A stretch of DNA of 64,000 bases, taken from CAXSBR01 sp964236495. GTDB taxonomy: Bacteria; Actinomycetota; Actinomycetes; Mycobacteriales; Jatrophihabitantaceae. Shown in pieces: positions 17,409 through 26,160 of this stretch. The translations under genes and the position numbers were made by a program. The stretch spans positions 1-64,000 of the forward strand of contig CAXSBR010000006.1 of assembly GCA_964236495.1 (NCBI GenBank), written 5' to 3'. The notes under the pieces were generated by a model. The model did no database searches and was not told where the DNA came from. It worked only from the letters and a program-made list of their open reading frames with translations. The first letter of the stretch is position 1. Each line of letters begins with the position of its first letter.

Positions 17409-18372
17409 AGTTGATCCGCTTCGCCAGGAACTTGAATTGCAGGAACGTGGCGATGGCGATCGTCGCGAAGATCACCCAGCCGTAGGCGGCCGCGTAGCCG
17501 TAGTGGAAGTACTGGAATCCCTGCTTGTACAGGTAGAACGCGTTGGTGTACGTGGCGTAACCCGGGCCGCCTTGCGTCATCAGGTAGACCTGGTCGAAGG
17601 CTCCCTGCAGGTTGTCGATCGTGGACGTGACCAGGATGAAGAACGTGATCGGCGTCAGCAGCGGCCACGTCACCGCCCAGAACCGCCGCCACGGACCGGC
17701 GCCGTCGAGTTCTGCGACCTCGTAGAGCTGGCGCGGAATGGCCTGCAGCCCGACCAGGTAGAACGTCATGTTCCAGCCCAGGTTCTGCCACACCGCCATC
17801 GCGGCCACGGCCGGCAGTGCCGTGTGCGACCCGTTGAGCCAGTCGTGGGCGTGCAGGCCGAACAGGCCGAGGAACTGGTTGAGCAGGCCGCCCTGCGGGC
17901 TGTAGATCCAGCGGAACACGATGGCCACCGCCACCGTCGGCACCACGACGGGTAGGAAGTACGCCGCCCGGAACAGCGCGATTCCCTTGAGTTTCTGGTT
18001 GACCGCCAGCGCGAAGAGCAAGCCGAGCACGATGCCGGTGGGAATGGTGTAGAGGGCGTACAGCAGCGTGTTACCGAAGGCGGTGCGGAATACCGGGTCG
18101 TGGAACAGCAGGGTCTTGTAGTTGTAGAGCCCACGGAAATGGTGCGGCGTGAGCACGTCCCACACCCAGGTCGAGACGACCAGGGACACGGCGAGCAGGT
18201 AGGCGGTGAAAACGAGGAAGTGGAGAAGGCTGGGCCCGATGAACAGGTAGCCGGTCCACGCTTCCCGACGCCCACCGGCCCGGATGCCCTTGACCTTGGG
18301 AACGTTCTTGCCCCGGCGGAAGACCCGGCCCTTGGGCCGAGCCTGCCGCCCGGAGGACAGAACGGCCGTCAT
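17395..18372 (-). CDS. Carbohydrate ABC transporter permease (MalF/UgpA type)
   Basis: A 325-residue permease with an Arg/Lys-rich cytoplasmic N-terminus and six membrane helices. The EAA loop is YEVAELDGAGPWRRFWAVTWPLLTP. The ATG at 18372 shares one base with the stop of the binding-protein gene (TGATG), which fixes the start. It forms the CUT1 translocation pore with the downstream MalG-type permease. Confidence 0.93.
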   Translation of the reverse strand: MTAVLSSGRQARPKGRVFRRGKNVPKVKGIRAGGRREAWTGYLFIGPSLLHFLVFTAYLLAVSLVVSTWVWDVLTPHHFRGLYNYKTLLFHDPVFRTAFGNTLLYALYTIPTGIVLGLLFALAVNQKLKGIALFRAAYFLPVVVPTVAVAIVFRWIYSPQGGLLNQFLGLFGLHAHDWLNGSHTALPAVAAMAVWQNLGWNMTFYLVGLQAIPRQLYEVAELDGAGPWRRFWAVTWPLLTPITFFILVTSTIDNLQGAFDQVYLMTQGGPGYATYTNAFYLYKQGFQYFHYGYAAAYGWVIFATIAIATFLQFKFLAKRINYDFG

Positions 18373-19805
18373 CAGCCGCCTCCCACCGCTCCGCCGGCCT
18401 TGAGCAGCGGCGTGATCGCCGAGCAGACGGTGGGCAGCACCTTCTCCGGAGTGGACTTCAGCGTCCAGATGGGGCTGAGCTTGGCCGTCACCGTGTCCTG
18501 CACCTGGCTGAAGTTTGTGAGCAGCGGCGCACGGTGGACGGTCTTGATCGACTCTACGAACGGCGCCACCGTGTTGTGGGCGGTATTGAACGGTGTGTTC
18601 GCGAACGAGGCGCTCTGAGCGATGTCCGGGCGGGAGGGAATGCCCTGCATGTTGGCCAGCCCGGCCTTGATGCCCTGCTCGCTCACCATGTACTTGAGGA
18701 ACTCCCAGGCCGCGTCGGGGTTCTTGCTCGCTCGGGCGATGGCGAACATGCCGATGTGGAAGAAGTTGGCCCGGCCCGCCGATCCCAGCGGCAGCGAGGC
18801 GATCTTCCAGCCGAACTTCTTGACGTCTTTGAACGTGTACGCAGACCAGCGGCCGTTGCCGATCATCATGCCTATCCGACCGGTCAGGAATGCTTGCTCC
18901 GAACCGTTCTCGCTGAACACGGCGGGCAAGGGTGAGAGACCGTCCTTGTAGAGCTGCTGGATCTGGTCGAAGGACTTGATGGCTTCGGGACTGTTGTAAC
19001 CGCACGTCTTGCCGTCGGCTCCGTACGGGTCACCGCCGTTGGACCACAACTGGTCGTAGTACGGGGCGAACCAACTGTCGAACAGGCCGCCGTAGACCTT
19101 GTTGGGCCCCGTTCCCGACGTGATCTTGCGGGCGGCGTTGACGAAGTCGGTCCACGTCCAGCTGCTGGTCGGCGGCGCGACGCCGGCCTTCTTGAACAGA
19201 GTGGTGTTGTAGTACATGACCTGGGTGTCGTAGTTGTCGGTCAGGCCGACCAGCTGCCCGTTGTAGGTCAGGTTCTGGACGATCGCCGGGTAGAACCCGT
19301 TGAGGTCGTAGTGGTCACGCGCGACGTAGGGCGTGAGGTTGAGGGCGAACTTCTTGGAAACGATGTTGGGGATCTGGACGTCGCCCGAGCCGAAGATGTC
19401 GGGAGCCCGCCCACCGGCGATCATCGTCTGGATCTTCTGGTCGTAGGACGTGCCCGGTACGACGACGAATTTCACCGTGACGCCGGGATGGGCCTTCATG
19501 AACGCGCTGGCCAGTTGCTTGCGCAGCGCCAGGTCACCGGGATTGTCGCCCGGCTCGGCCATGGTCACGGTGCCGCTGATGGGTTTGGCCGCCGGAGCGG
19601 TGCTCGACGGTGCGGCCAGGGTCGCCGTTCCTGAGCCGGTCAGTCCAGCGGCGGGACCCGCCGACGAACCACTGCCCGCTGAGCTCCCGCCGCCGCCGCC
19701 GGGCGGGCCGCCCGAGCCGCTCGAGCCGCTGCAGGCGGCGAGCGCCACGCTGGCGATCGCGGTCAGGCCCAACGCCACAGCTCGGGTTCGCTTCGCTGGC
19801 TTCAT
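18372..19805 (-). CDS. Extracellular sugar-binding lipoprotein of the ABC importer
   Basis: A 477-residue solute-binding protein. The signal peptide ends in a lipobox (ALAACS), followed by a Gly/Ser linker and the bacterial extracellular solute-binding fold (GTVTMAEPGDNPGD, MIAGGRAPDIFGSGDVQ, AFLTGRIGMMIGNGRWSAYTF, ISRASKNP-like region, AWEFLKYMVSEQGI). It captures a sugar outside the membrane for the two permeases. The start at 19805 is supported by AAGGAG seven bases upstream; the longer open frame would hide the signal peptide. Confidence 0.93.
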   Translation of the reverse strand: MKPAKRTRAVALGLTAIASVALAACSGSSGSGGPPGGGGGSSAGSGSSAGPAAGLTGSGTATLAAPSSTAPAAKPISGTVTMAEPGDNPGDLALRKQLASAFMKAHPGVTVKFVVVPGTSYDQKIQTMIAGGRAPDIFGSGDVQIPNIVSKKFALNLTPYVARDHYDLNGFYPAIVQNLTYNGQLVGLTDNYDTQVMYYNTTLFKKAGVAPPTSSWTWTDFVNAARKITSGTGPNKVYGGLFDSWFAPYYDQLWSNGGDPYGADGKTCGYNSPEAIKSFDQIQQLYKDGLSPLPAVFSENGSEQAFLTGRIGMMIGNGRWSAYTFKDVKKFGWKIASLPLGSAGRANFFHIGMFAIARASKNPDAAWEFLKYMVSEQGIKAGLANMQGIPSRPDIAQSASFANTPFNTAHNTVAPFVESIKTVHRAPLLTNFSQVQDTVTAKLSPIWTLKSTPEKVLPTVCSAITPLLKAGGAVGGG

Positions 19806-19887
19806 TTCCAGGCTCCTTCTGCTTCGAGGTAGGTCGATGTTTCGGTGGCGTTGGGCGATGTCGTTGGGCGATGTCATGCGGCCGGTG

Positions 19888-20814
19888 TCATGCCACGAGC
19901 AGCGGCGACAGCGTCCGTTGCGCGATCTGCAGACCTTGGCGGATACGTTCGGGCGAGCCACCCCAGACGGGATCCTCGTGCTCGACCGAGATCGCGCCGT
20001 CGTAGCCGTGTTCGTAGAGGGTGTCGACCACGCGGCGCCAATCGACCGTGCCCAGGCCGGGCACTCGATAGCGCCACCAGCCGACGTCCCAACCGTCCTT
20101 GCGGTGCACGGTCTTACCGAAGAAGCCGAATTGGTTGCGCGCATCGACGTCGGTTTCGACGTCCTTGGCCTGCACGTGGACGACCTTGTCGACCACCGGA
20201 CGCAGCGCGGTGACCGGGTCGATGCCCAGCCACACCAGGTGGCTGGGGTCGTAGTTGAGGCGCAGACCCAGATCGAACATCCATTCCCACAGCTCTGGGC
20301 TGTAGGCGAGGTTCGCGGGGTAGCCGTCGGGGCTCCATCCCTCCATCGGGCAGTTCTCGACCATGAGGGTCACCCCGCGCTCGCCGGCGTAGTCCACCAG
20401 CGGGGGCATCAGCTTCTCGGCCTCGCGCAGGTTCTCCTGCACGGGACGGGTCCAGTCGCGTCCGATGAACGTGCCGACGTTGGCAACGCCGAGCAGCGCG
20501 GCGGCGTCGACGCACCGGCGCACGTGCTCGCCGACGCCCGCGCGTACCTCGGGATCGGGATGCAGATTGTTCTCGTAGTAGCCCAGCGCACTGATGGTGA
20601 GGTCGTGGCCTCGCATCACGTCGAGGGCATCGTCGGCGGCGCGCCGATCGAAGTTAACGACGTCGAGATGGCTCGCCTCGAAGTCACGACCGCCGATCGA
20701 GGGCCACACCGCGAGTTCCAGGGCCGCGAAGCCGTTGCCGTGCGCCCAGTGCGCCACCTCATCCAGTGGCGTGCGCGGCATGCAGGCGGTGAAGAAGGCA
20801 AGCTGCATCGTCAT
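19888..20814 (-). CDS. Sugar phosphate isomerase/epimerase-type TIM-barrel protein
   Basis: A 308-residue xylose-isomerase-like TIM barrel with metal-site features: Glu in LMVENCPMEGW, Asp/His in LNYDPSHLVWLG, His in VVHVQAKDVE and Glu in ISVEHEDPVWGG. It starts at ATG 20814 overlapping the stop of the Gfo/Idh/MocA gene by 4 bases, so the two are translationally coupled and probably act in sequence. It is a different subfamily from the isomerase at 14573. Confidence 0.85.
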   Translation of the reverse strand: MTMQLAFFTACMPRTPLDEVAHWAHGNGFAALELAVWPSIGGRDFEASHLDVVNFDRRAADDALDVMRGHDLTISALGYYENNLHPDPEVRAGVGEHVRRCVDAAALLGVANVGTFIGRDWTRPVQENLREAEKLMPPLVDYAGERGVTLMVENCPMEGWSPDGYPANLAYSPELWEWMFDLGLRLNYDPSHLVWLGIDPVTALRPVVDKVVHVQAKDVETDVDARNQFGFFGKTVHRKDGWDVGWWRYRVPGLGTVDWRRVVDTLYEHGYDGAISVEHEDPVWGGSPERIRQGLQIAQRTLSPLLVA

Positions 20815-21947
20815 ACCCCGATCCAGATCCGTTGGGCGGCCGAGGACAGAACCGCCTCGACGATGCGGGCCGAGCGCATGCCGTCTACGAAGGTGGGCAG
20901 ACCCTCCACGGGCTGCCCGGTGTGGATGCTGCGGTACACGTCGGCGACGAAGGCGTCGAAACAATCCTGGAAGCCCTGGGCGTGCCCGGCGGGCAGCACG
21001 GCGTAGCGGCGGGCGTTGTCGGAGAGTTCCAGCGGCTCCCGGGCCAGCTTTCGAGCGCCCTGCGCACTGCCCAGCCACAGGTGCTCGGCGTCCTCCTGGT
21101 CGAAGGCGACGCTGCCACGGGATGCGTCGACCTCGATGAACAACCGGTTCTTGCGCCCGGCGGCGACCTGACTGACGATGAGCGCGCCCGAGGCGCCACC
21201 GGAGGTCCGGAACAGCATCGACGCGACGTCCTCGGTCTCCACCCGCCGCTTCGGTGTATCGGCATCGGCGGCGCCGGCGGTGGCCGCGAAGGACTGGCGT
21301 TCGCCGGTCGGACGCTGCGCCACGCTGACCGCGGTGTCGGCGACGAGTTCGACGATGCGGTCGCCGGTGAGCCACTCGGCGAGGTCGACCCAGTGCGAGC
21401 CGATGTCGGCGAAGGCCCGCGACGGGCCACCCAGGTGTGCGTCCACGCGCCAGTTCGTGGTGTCGGCAGCCAGCATCCAGTCCTGCAGATAGGACCCGTG
21501 CAGCGTGTGCACGACCCCGTGCCGGCCCGAGCTGAGCTGGGCGCGGGCTTCGCGCGCCATCGGGTGGAAGCGGTTGACGAACGGCACCGCGCCGACGAGG
21601 TTGCGCTCCTGCGCCGTCTGCCACATCTGCTCGGCGTCGGAGGAGAAGACCGCGAGCGGCTTCTCGCACACCACGTGCTTGCCCGCGTGCAGCGCCGCCA
21701 TCGTCAGTTCGGCGTGCACCGCGTTGGGCGCGGCGATGTGGACGACGTCCACGCCGTCGGCGGTGACGAGGTCGTTGGCCTTGTCGAAGGCGTGCGCCGC
21801 ACCCAGGCGACGGGCCGCTTCGTGCGAGCGCTGCGGCGTGGAGGCGCACACGCCCACCAGCTCGCCACCGGCGCGCGCGATCGATCGGGCGTGCACGCCG
21901 CCGATGAAGCCGGTGCCGACGAGCCCGACACCCAGGCGTGCTGACAC
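20811..21947 (-). CDS. Gfo/Idh/MocA-family NAD(P)-dependent sugar oxidoreductase
   Basis: A 378-residue oxidoreductase. The N-terminal Rossmann motif is VGLVGTGFIGGVHARSI, the EKP catalytic motif is HVVCEKPLAVFSSDA and the His of the active-site region is in DIGSHWVDLAEWL. Such enzymes oxidise a hydroxyl of sugars, inositols or anhydrosugars. The start is GTG 21947 with GGAGG about 8 bases upstream. It is the first gene of the minus-strand operon, directly facing the divergent ROK regulator. Confidence 0.9.
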   Translation of the reverse strand: MSARLGVGLVGTGFIGGVHARSIARAGGELVGVCASTPQRSHEAARRLGAAHAFDKANDLVTADGVDVVHIAAPNAVHAELTMAALHAGKHVVCEKPLAVFSSDAEQMWQTAQERNLVGAVPFVNRFHPMAREARAQLSSGRHGVVHTLHGSYLQDWMLAADTTNWRVDAHLGGPSRAFADIGSHWVDLAEWLTGDRIVELVADTAVSVAQRPTGERQSFAATAGAADADTPKRRVETEDVASMLFRTSGGASGALIVSQVAAGRKNRLFIEVDASRGSVAFDQEDAEHLWLGSAQGARKLAREPLELSDNARRYAVLPAGHAQGFQDCFDAFVADVYRSIHTGQPVEGLPTFVDGMRSARIVEAVLSSAAQRIWIGV

Positions 21948-22016
21948 GTCGTCCCCCTCCAACTGCGAGCTGCGCGGCGCCGCTGTACGAGCCAGCCGAC
22001 CAGTTGTTGGAACGCT

Positions 22017-22052
22017 AAGTCGCCCACCTTGTGAACACAAGATGGCGAACTT
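22017..22052. promoter_or_regulatory. 36-bp imperfect palindrome, likely ROK-regulator operator
   Basis: Two 17-base arms, AAGTCGCCCACCTTGTG and CACAAGATGGCGAACTT, flank a central AA. Thirteen of 17 positions are complementary, including the seven-base-long inner CTTGTG/CACAAG block. It lies in the 133-base gap between the divergent oxidoreductase operon and the ROK gene, the expected place for an autoregulatory operator. Function is inferred from position and symmetry. Confidence 0.7.
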
Positions 22053-22080
22053 TGTTTTCTCGATGTTTAAAGTAGGGCCG

Positions 22081-23250
22081 GTGATCAACACGCCCGGGCG
22101 GCAGTCGATGAGCGAGATTCTCGCAATGGTGGCCGAGGGCAGGGCGAGGTCGCGCACGGACTTGGCCGCGCTTACCGGGCTGGCCCGCTCGACGGTGTCG
22201 CACCGGGTCAACGCGCTGCTCGACGCCGGTGTGCTGGCCGAGGGTGCTGCGGGTGCCTCGTCCGGTGGCCGGCCGCCCGTCGGATTGGAACTCAACCCGT
22301 TGGCCGGCGTCGTCTTCGGCGCCGACATCGGAGCGACCCATCTGCGCGTGGTGGTGGCCGATCTTGCTGGGACAGCACTCTGCGAGCACTCGGAGGACCT
22401 GCGAATCGACAGCGGCCCGACTGTCGTGCTCGGCCGGGTGATCGAGGTGATGAACGGCCTGCTGGCCGATGCCGGCCTCGACGCAGGGCGGGTGCGCGGC
22501 ATCGGCATCGGCGTGCCGGGACCGGTTGAATACCGCACCGGAACGGTGATCCGGCCGCCGATCATGCCCGGATGGGACGGCGTATGCATTCCGCAGCGGG
22601 TTGCCGACAGCTTTCCCGCGTCCGTCCTCGTGGACAACGACGTCAACCTGATGGCGATGGGCGAGCACGGAGCGCGCGGGTCGGCACCGGAGCAGTTGCT
22701 GTTCATTCGCATCGGCTCGGGCATCGGGTGCGGCATCGTCGACGCCGGCGTCGTGCACCGCGGCGCGGACGGGGCGGCCGGCGACATCGGCCACATCCAG
22801 TTGCCCGACGCCGGCGACACGCTGTGCCGCTGCGGAAACACCGGGTGCATCGAGGCGGTCGCGTCCGGGTCGGCGATGGCCCGCCAGCTCACCGACGCCG
22901 GCCTCCCGGCCGCGAGTACCGCCGACGTCGTCGCGCTGATCAAGGCCGGCAACGTCGAGGCCTACCAAGTTCTGCGCCGCGCGTCGGCGCGCATCGGCTC
23001 CCTGGTGGCGACCCTGGTGAACTGTTTCAACCCGGCCACGATCGTGCTGGGCGGCCCGCTGGCACCGGTCGGCGACGACGTGCTGGCCGGTGTGCGCGCC
23101 GTTGTGTACCAACGAGCGACCTCCCTGGCAACGCGTTCGCTGACGATCGAGAGCAGCGTGCTCGGTGAGCGGGCCGGGGTGATCGGTGCCGTCGCGTTGA
23201 TCCGCGGCCACCTCTTCTCGCCGGCAGGACTGACCCACCTGCTGGGTTAG
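22081..23250 (+). CDS. ROK-family transcriptional regulator
   Basis: A 389-residue ROK repressor. The N-terminal winged helix is SEILAMVAEGRARSRTDLAALTGLARSTVSHRVNALLDAG; the sugar-kinase-like domain has the ATP-loop remnant VVFGADIGATHLRVVV and the zinc motif CRCGNTGCIEA. GTG 22081 is chosen because the in-frame ATG at 22042 lies inside the palindrome; ATG 22063 is also possible. It probably represses the divergent sugar operon until an inducer from the pathway binds. Confidence 0.9.
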   Translation: MINTPGRQSMSEILAMVAEGRARSRTDLAALTGLARSTVSHRVNALLDAGVLAEGAAGASSGGRPPVGLELNPLAGVVFGADIGATHLRVVVADLAGTALCEHSEDLRIDSGPTVVLGRVIEVMNGLLADAGLDAGRVRGIGIGVPGPVEYRTGTVIRPPIMPGWDGVCIPQRVADSFPASVLVDNDVNLMAMGEHGARGSAPEQLLFIRIGSGIGCGIVDAGVVHRGADGAAGDIGHIQLPDAGDTLCRCGNTGCIEAVASGSAMARQLTDAGLPAASTADVVALIKAGNVEAYQVLRRASARIGSLVATLVNCFNPATIVLGGPLAPVGDDVLAGVRAVVYQRATSLATRSLTIESSVLGERAGVIGAVALIRGHLFSPAGLTHLLG

Positions 23251-23297
23251 CCGGGTCGATTGCCCCGAAGTCGGACGCGGTGGCATGGTGTCGCGGT

Positions 23298-23726
23298 ATG
23301 AGGATGCAGATGACGATCGACTGTGCCGACCCGGCAACGCTGGGCCGGTTCTGGGCCGAGGCGCTGGGCTACGTGGTGCAGCCGCCGCCCGACGGCTTCG
23401 ACAGCTGGCCGGCCGCGTTGGCCTCGTGGGGCGTGCCGGAGTCGGAGTGGAACTCGGCGAACGCGGTCGTCGATCCGGACGGCGTCGGGCCGCGGGTCTT
23501 CTTCCAGCGCGTGCCCGAGCCCAAGACGACTAAGAACCGGCTGCACCTCGACGTCGGCGTGAGCGACGGCCCGCAGATCGGCGAGGACCTCAAGCGCGCG
23601 CAGGTGCTGCCCGAGGTCGAACGCATCACCGCCCTCGGCGCGACCGTGGTGCGCGAGGTGGCGGAAATGGGTTCGTTCTGGGTGGTCATGCACGATCCGG
23701 AGGGCAACGAATTCTGCGTCACCTGA
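23298..23726 (+). CDS. VOC-family (glyoxalase-like) protein
   Basis: A 142-residue vicinal-oxygen-chelate protein (MRMQMTIDCADPATLGRFWAEALGY at the start; FWVVMHDPEGNEFCVT at the end). It has the paired beta-alpha-beta-beta-beta units typical of the actinobacterial glyoxalase-like subgroup. The reaction is unknown; this subgroup is rarely assigned. The ATG at 23298 is preferred as it opens the conserved strand directly. Confidence 0.85.
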   Translation: MRMQMTIDCADPATLGRFWAEALGYVVQPPPDGFDSWPAALASWGVPESEWNSANAVVDPDGVGPRVFFQRVPEPKTTKNRLHLDVGVSDGPQIGEDLKRAQVLPEVERITALGATVVREVAEMGSFWVVMHDPEGNEFCVT

Positions 23727-23740
23727 CCACTGGACGGTCA

Positions 23741-24274
23741 GTGCCGGCTGCGTCGGAACGTGTGCTTGCGGTTCTTGAGGCCGCTACCCGCATCGCGGAC
23801 GCCGTTCCCGGCGTCGTTGCCGTCGGCCTGGCGGGTTCGTGGGCGCGCGGAACCGCAACCGTGGATTCCGACGTCGATCTCATCGTCCTTGTCACCGATC
23901 CGGCGGCGATGCTTCATTCGGCGGACTGGTTCGCGTTATTTGACCCACAGGCGCGCTTGGTGCGTGCGGCGAACTTCGGCGCCATCCACGAACGAAGACT
24001 CCGACTGCCGGACGGACTCGTAGTGGAGGTCGGAATCGGAGGACCGTCGTGGGCGGACACCGACCCCGTCGACGCCGGCACGCGTCGAGTGGTGAGCGAC
24101 GACTTGATACCGCTGGCAGATGCGGCCGGCCTGCTTGCGAGGCTCATTCAAACGGTGGCGCCGTCGCCAGTGCAAGGCGATCCGGGCATTGTCGATGATG
24201 CTGGATCAGCGCGGCGAGCCGGTCGACCGGCGCGGGGCTTGCTTCGGCCACGGTCGGTGGCCCAAGCTGGTCGA
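23741..24274 (+). CDS. Nucleotidyltransferase-domain protein without its own stop codon
   Basis: Residues 1-~140 of this frame form a minimal nucleotidyltransferase domain: GSWARGTATVDSDVDLIVLV is the GSx10-DxD signature of the pol-beta superfamily, followed by LPDGLVVEVGIG with the third acidic position. The frame has no stop after the domain. It continues through ~35 low-complexity, Arg/Ala/Gly-rich residues straight into the alpha-glucosidase at 24275. Either the stop has been lost and the glucosidase initiates internally, or the two are fused. The end given is only the base before the glucosidase start. Confidence 0.55.
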
Positions 24275-26008
24275 GTGACCCTTTCGGAATCGATACAGAC
24301 CTTGTCGAGCGACGACGGCGACGTCTGGTGGCGCACCGCGGTCGTCTACCAGATCTACCCGCGCAGCTTCGCCGACTCCAACGGCGACGGTATCGGTGAC
24401 ATCCCCGGGATCATCGCCAAGCTGGACTACCTGGCCGATCTGGGCGTCGACGTTGTCTGGTTGTCGCCGTTCTACACGTCACCGATGGACGACAACGGAT
24501 ACGACATCAGCGACTACCGCGACGTCGACCCGATCTTCGGCACCCTGGCCGACCTCGACGAGCTGATCGCCGGCCTGCACCAACGCGGAGTGAAGCTGAT
24601 GATCGACGTCGTGGTCAACCACACCTCAGACGAACATCCCTGGTTCGTCGAAAGCCGCTCCAGCCCGGACAACCCGAAGCGCGACTGGTACTGGTGGCGC
24701 CCGCCGCGCGAGGGGATGGACGCCGGGCAGCCCGGAGCGGAGCCGACGAACTGGCAGTCCTTCTTTTCCGGACCGACCTGGACGCTCGACGAAGCAACCG
24801 GTGAGTACTACCTGCACCTGTTCTCGCGTCGTCAGCCGGATCTGAACTGGGAGAACCCCGACGTCCGCGCCGCCGTCTACGAGATGTTGCGGTGGTGGGT
24901 CGACCGGGGCGTCGACGGGTTCCGGATGGACGTCATAAACATGATCTCCAAGCGGCTGCCGTTGGTCGACGGCCCACCCCTGCCCGGAGGCACTTTAGGC
25001 AACGGCATGGGCGAGTTCATCGACGGTCCTCGCATCCACGAGTTCCTGCACGAGCTGAACGCCGAGGTGATCGCCGGCCGGCCGACGCCGCTCGTCTCGG
25101 TGGGCGAGACGCCGGCGGTCACGGTGGCCGAGGCGGTGCACTACACCGATCCTGCGCGCGCCGAGGTGGACATGGTGTTCCAGTTCGAGCACGTCGGGCT
25201 CGACCACGGTCCCGGCGGCAAGTACGACCCGAGCCCGCTCCGCCTCGTCGACCTGAAGACGTCGATGAACCGCTGGCAGACCGGGCTGGCCGACGTCGGT
25301 TGGAACAGCCTCTACTGGAACAACCACGACCAGCCGCGCGCGGCGTCGCGCTTCGGCGCCAACGACGAGCGCTACCAAGTGGTGTCGGCAAAGCTGCTGG
25401 CCACCGTGCTGCATCTGCACCGGGGCACGCCCTACATCTACCAGGGCGAAGAGCTGGGCATGACGAACTACCCGTTCGCCGCCATCACCGATTACCAGGA
25501 CATCGAGGCGCTCAACTACCACCGCTCGGCCATCGGGCGCGGCGTCGACGAGGCGACGTTGCTGGCGGCGATGGCGTCGGCGACGCGCGACAACGCCCGC
25601 ACGCCGATGCAGTGGGATTCCGGTGCGCAGGCCGGCTTCACCACGGGGCAGCCGTGGCTGGCCGTCAACCCGAACTTCCGCGAGATCAACGCCGCCGCCC
25701 AAACCGGCGACGACTCCTCGGTGTTCGCTCACTACCGGCGCCTGATCGCGCTGCGACATGAGTTGCCGGTGGTCGCCGTCGGCGACTTCACGATGCTGCT
25801 GCCGGGGCACGAGCAGATCTACGCCTTCACTCGTCGGCTCGACGATGACGAGCTGCTGGTGTTGGCCAACTTCGGTTCCGAGCCGGTTGCAGCCGAGTTG
25901 GACGACTGGGCGGGTGCGGAGTTGCTGCTGGGCAACTACGCCGACCAGCCCGAAGACCGCGCCGGCCTGCGCCCGTGGGAGGCAGTGGTCTACCGCCGAA
26001 CCGTCTGA
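24275..26008 (+). CDS. Alpha-glucosidase, glycoside hydrolase family 13
   Basis: A 577-residue GH13 enzyme of the oligo-1,6-glucosidase/alpha-glucosidase type. Motifs in order: VYQIYPRSFADSNGDGIGD (region VI), DVVVNHTSDEHPWF (region I), GFRMDVIN (nucleophile Asp, region II), VGETPAV (acid/base Glu, region III) and NNHDQPR (stabilising Asp, region IV). A C-terminal beta domain closes the protein. It removes glucose from short alpha-glucosides in the cytoplasm. GTG 24275 matches the usual family start; the frame itself is open back to 23741. Confidence 0.93.
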   Translation: MTLSESIQTLSSDDGDVWWRTAVVYQIYPRSFADSNGDGIGDIPGIIAKLDYLADLGVDVVWLSPFYTSPMDDNGYDISDYRDVDPIFGTLADLDELIAGLHQRGVKLMIDVVVNHTSDEHPWFVESRSSPDNPKRDWYWWRPPREGMDAGQPGAEPTNWQSFFSGPTWTLDEATGEYYLHLFSRRQPDLNWENPDVRAAVYEMLRWWVDRGVDGFRMDVINMISKRLPLVDGPPLPGGTLGNGMGEFIDGPRIHEFLHELNAEVIAGRPTPLVSVGETPAVTVAEAVHYTDPARAEVDMVFQFEHVGLDHGPGGKYDPSPLRLVDLKTSMNRWQTGLADVGWNSLYWNNHDQPRAASRFGANDERYQVVSAKLLATVLHLHRGTPYIYQGEELGMTNYPFAAITDYQDIEALNYHRSAIGRGVDEATLLAAMASATRDNARTPMQWDSGAQAGFTTGQPWLAVNPNFREINAAAQTGDDSSVFAHYRRLIALRHELPVVAVGDFTMLLPGHEQIYAFTRRLDDDELLVLANFGSEPVAAELDDWAGAELLLGNYADQPEDRAGLRPWEAVVYRRTV

Positions 26009-26053
26009 CGAGTGCAGCGTTGGCCACCGTATAGGAGCCAACGCTGCACTCGT
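26008..26053. repeat. Long perfect hairpin (family 1, copy A)
   Basis: A 17-base arm (ACGAGTGCAGCGTTGGC) is followed by a 12-base loop and its exact reverse complement. It starts at the last base of the alpha-glucosidase stop codon. It has no downstream T-run, so it is not a classic intrinsic terminator. A related hairpin is found at 26781. Confidence 0.85.
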
Positions 26054-26160
26054 TTCGGTAAGTGCGAGGTCGCAGAGCGCTTACTGCAAGGACTTGGGCT
26101 GGCACAGACGAGACAAGTGTTACGCAAGCGGAAAAGCGGGCGGCCGCGCATACTCGCGCA

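Noticed and set aside
18372..20144. 590-residue form of the binding protein at 18372
   Set aside because: The upstream 113 codons are antisense-like over another gene and would bury the lipoprotein signal peptide; ATG 19805 has a good ribosome-binding site.
22042..22080. ATG start at 22042 for the ROK regulator
   Set aside because: It lies inside the 36-bp palindrome and would make the operator part of the coding region. GTG 22081 directly precedes the DNA-binding domain.
26062..26160. N-terminal extension of the orphan membrane protein starting at 26062
   Set aside because: The 33 added residues are low complexity and begin just after the hairpin at 26008-26053; GTG 26161 starts just before the first basic segment and helix.
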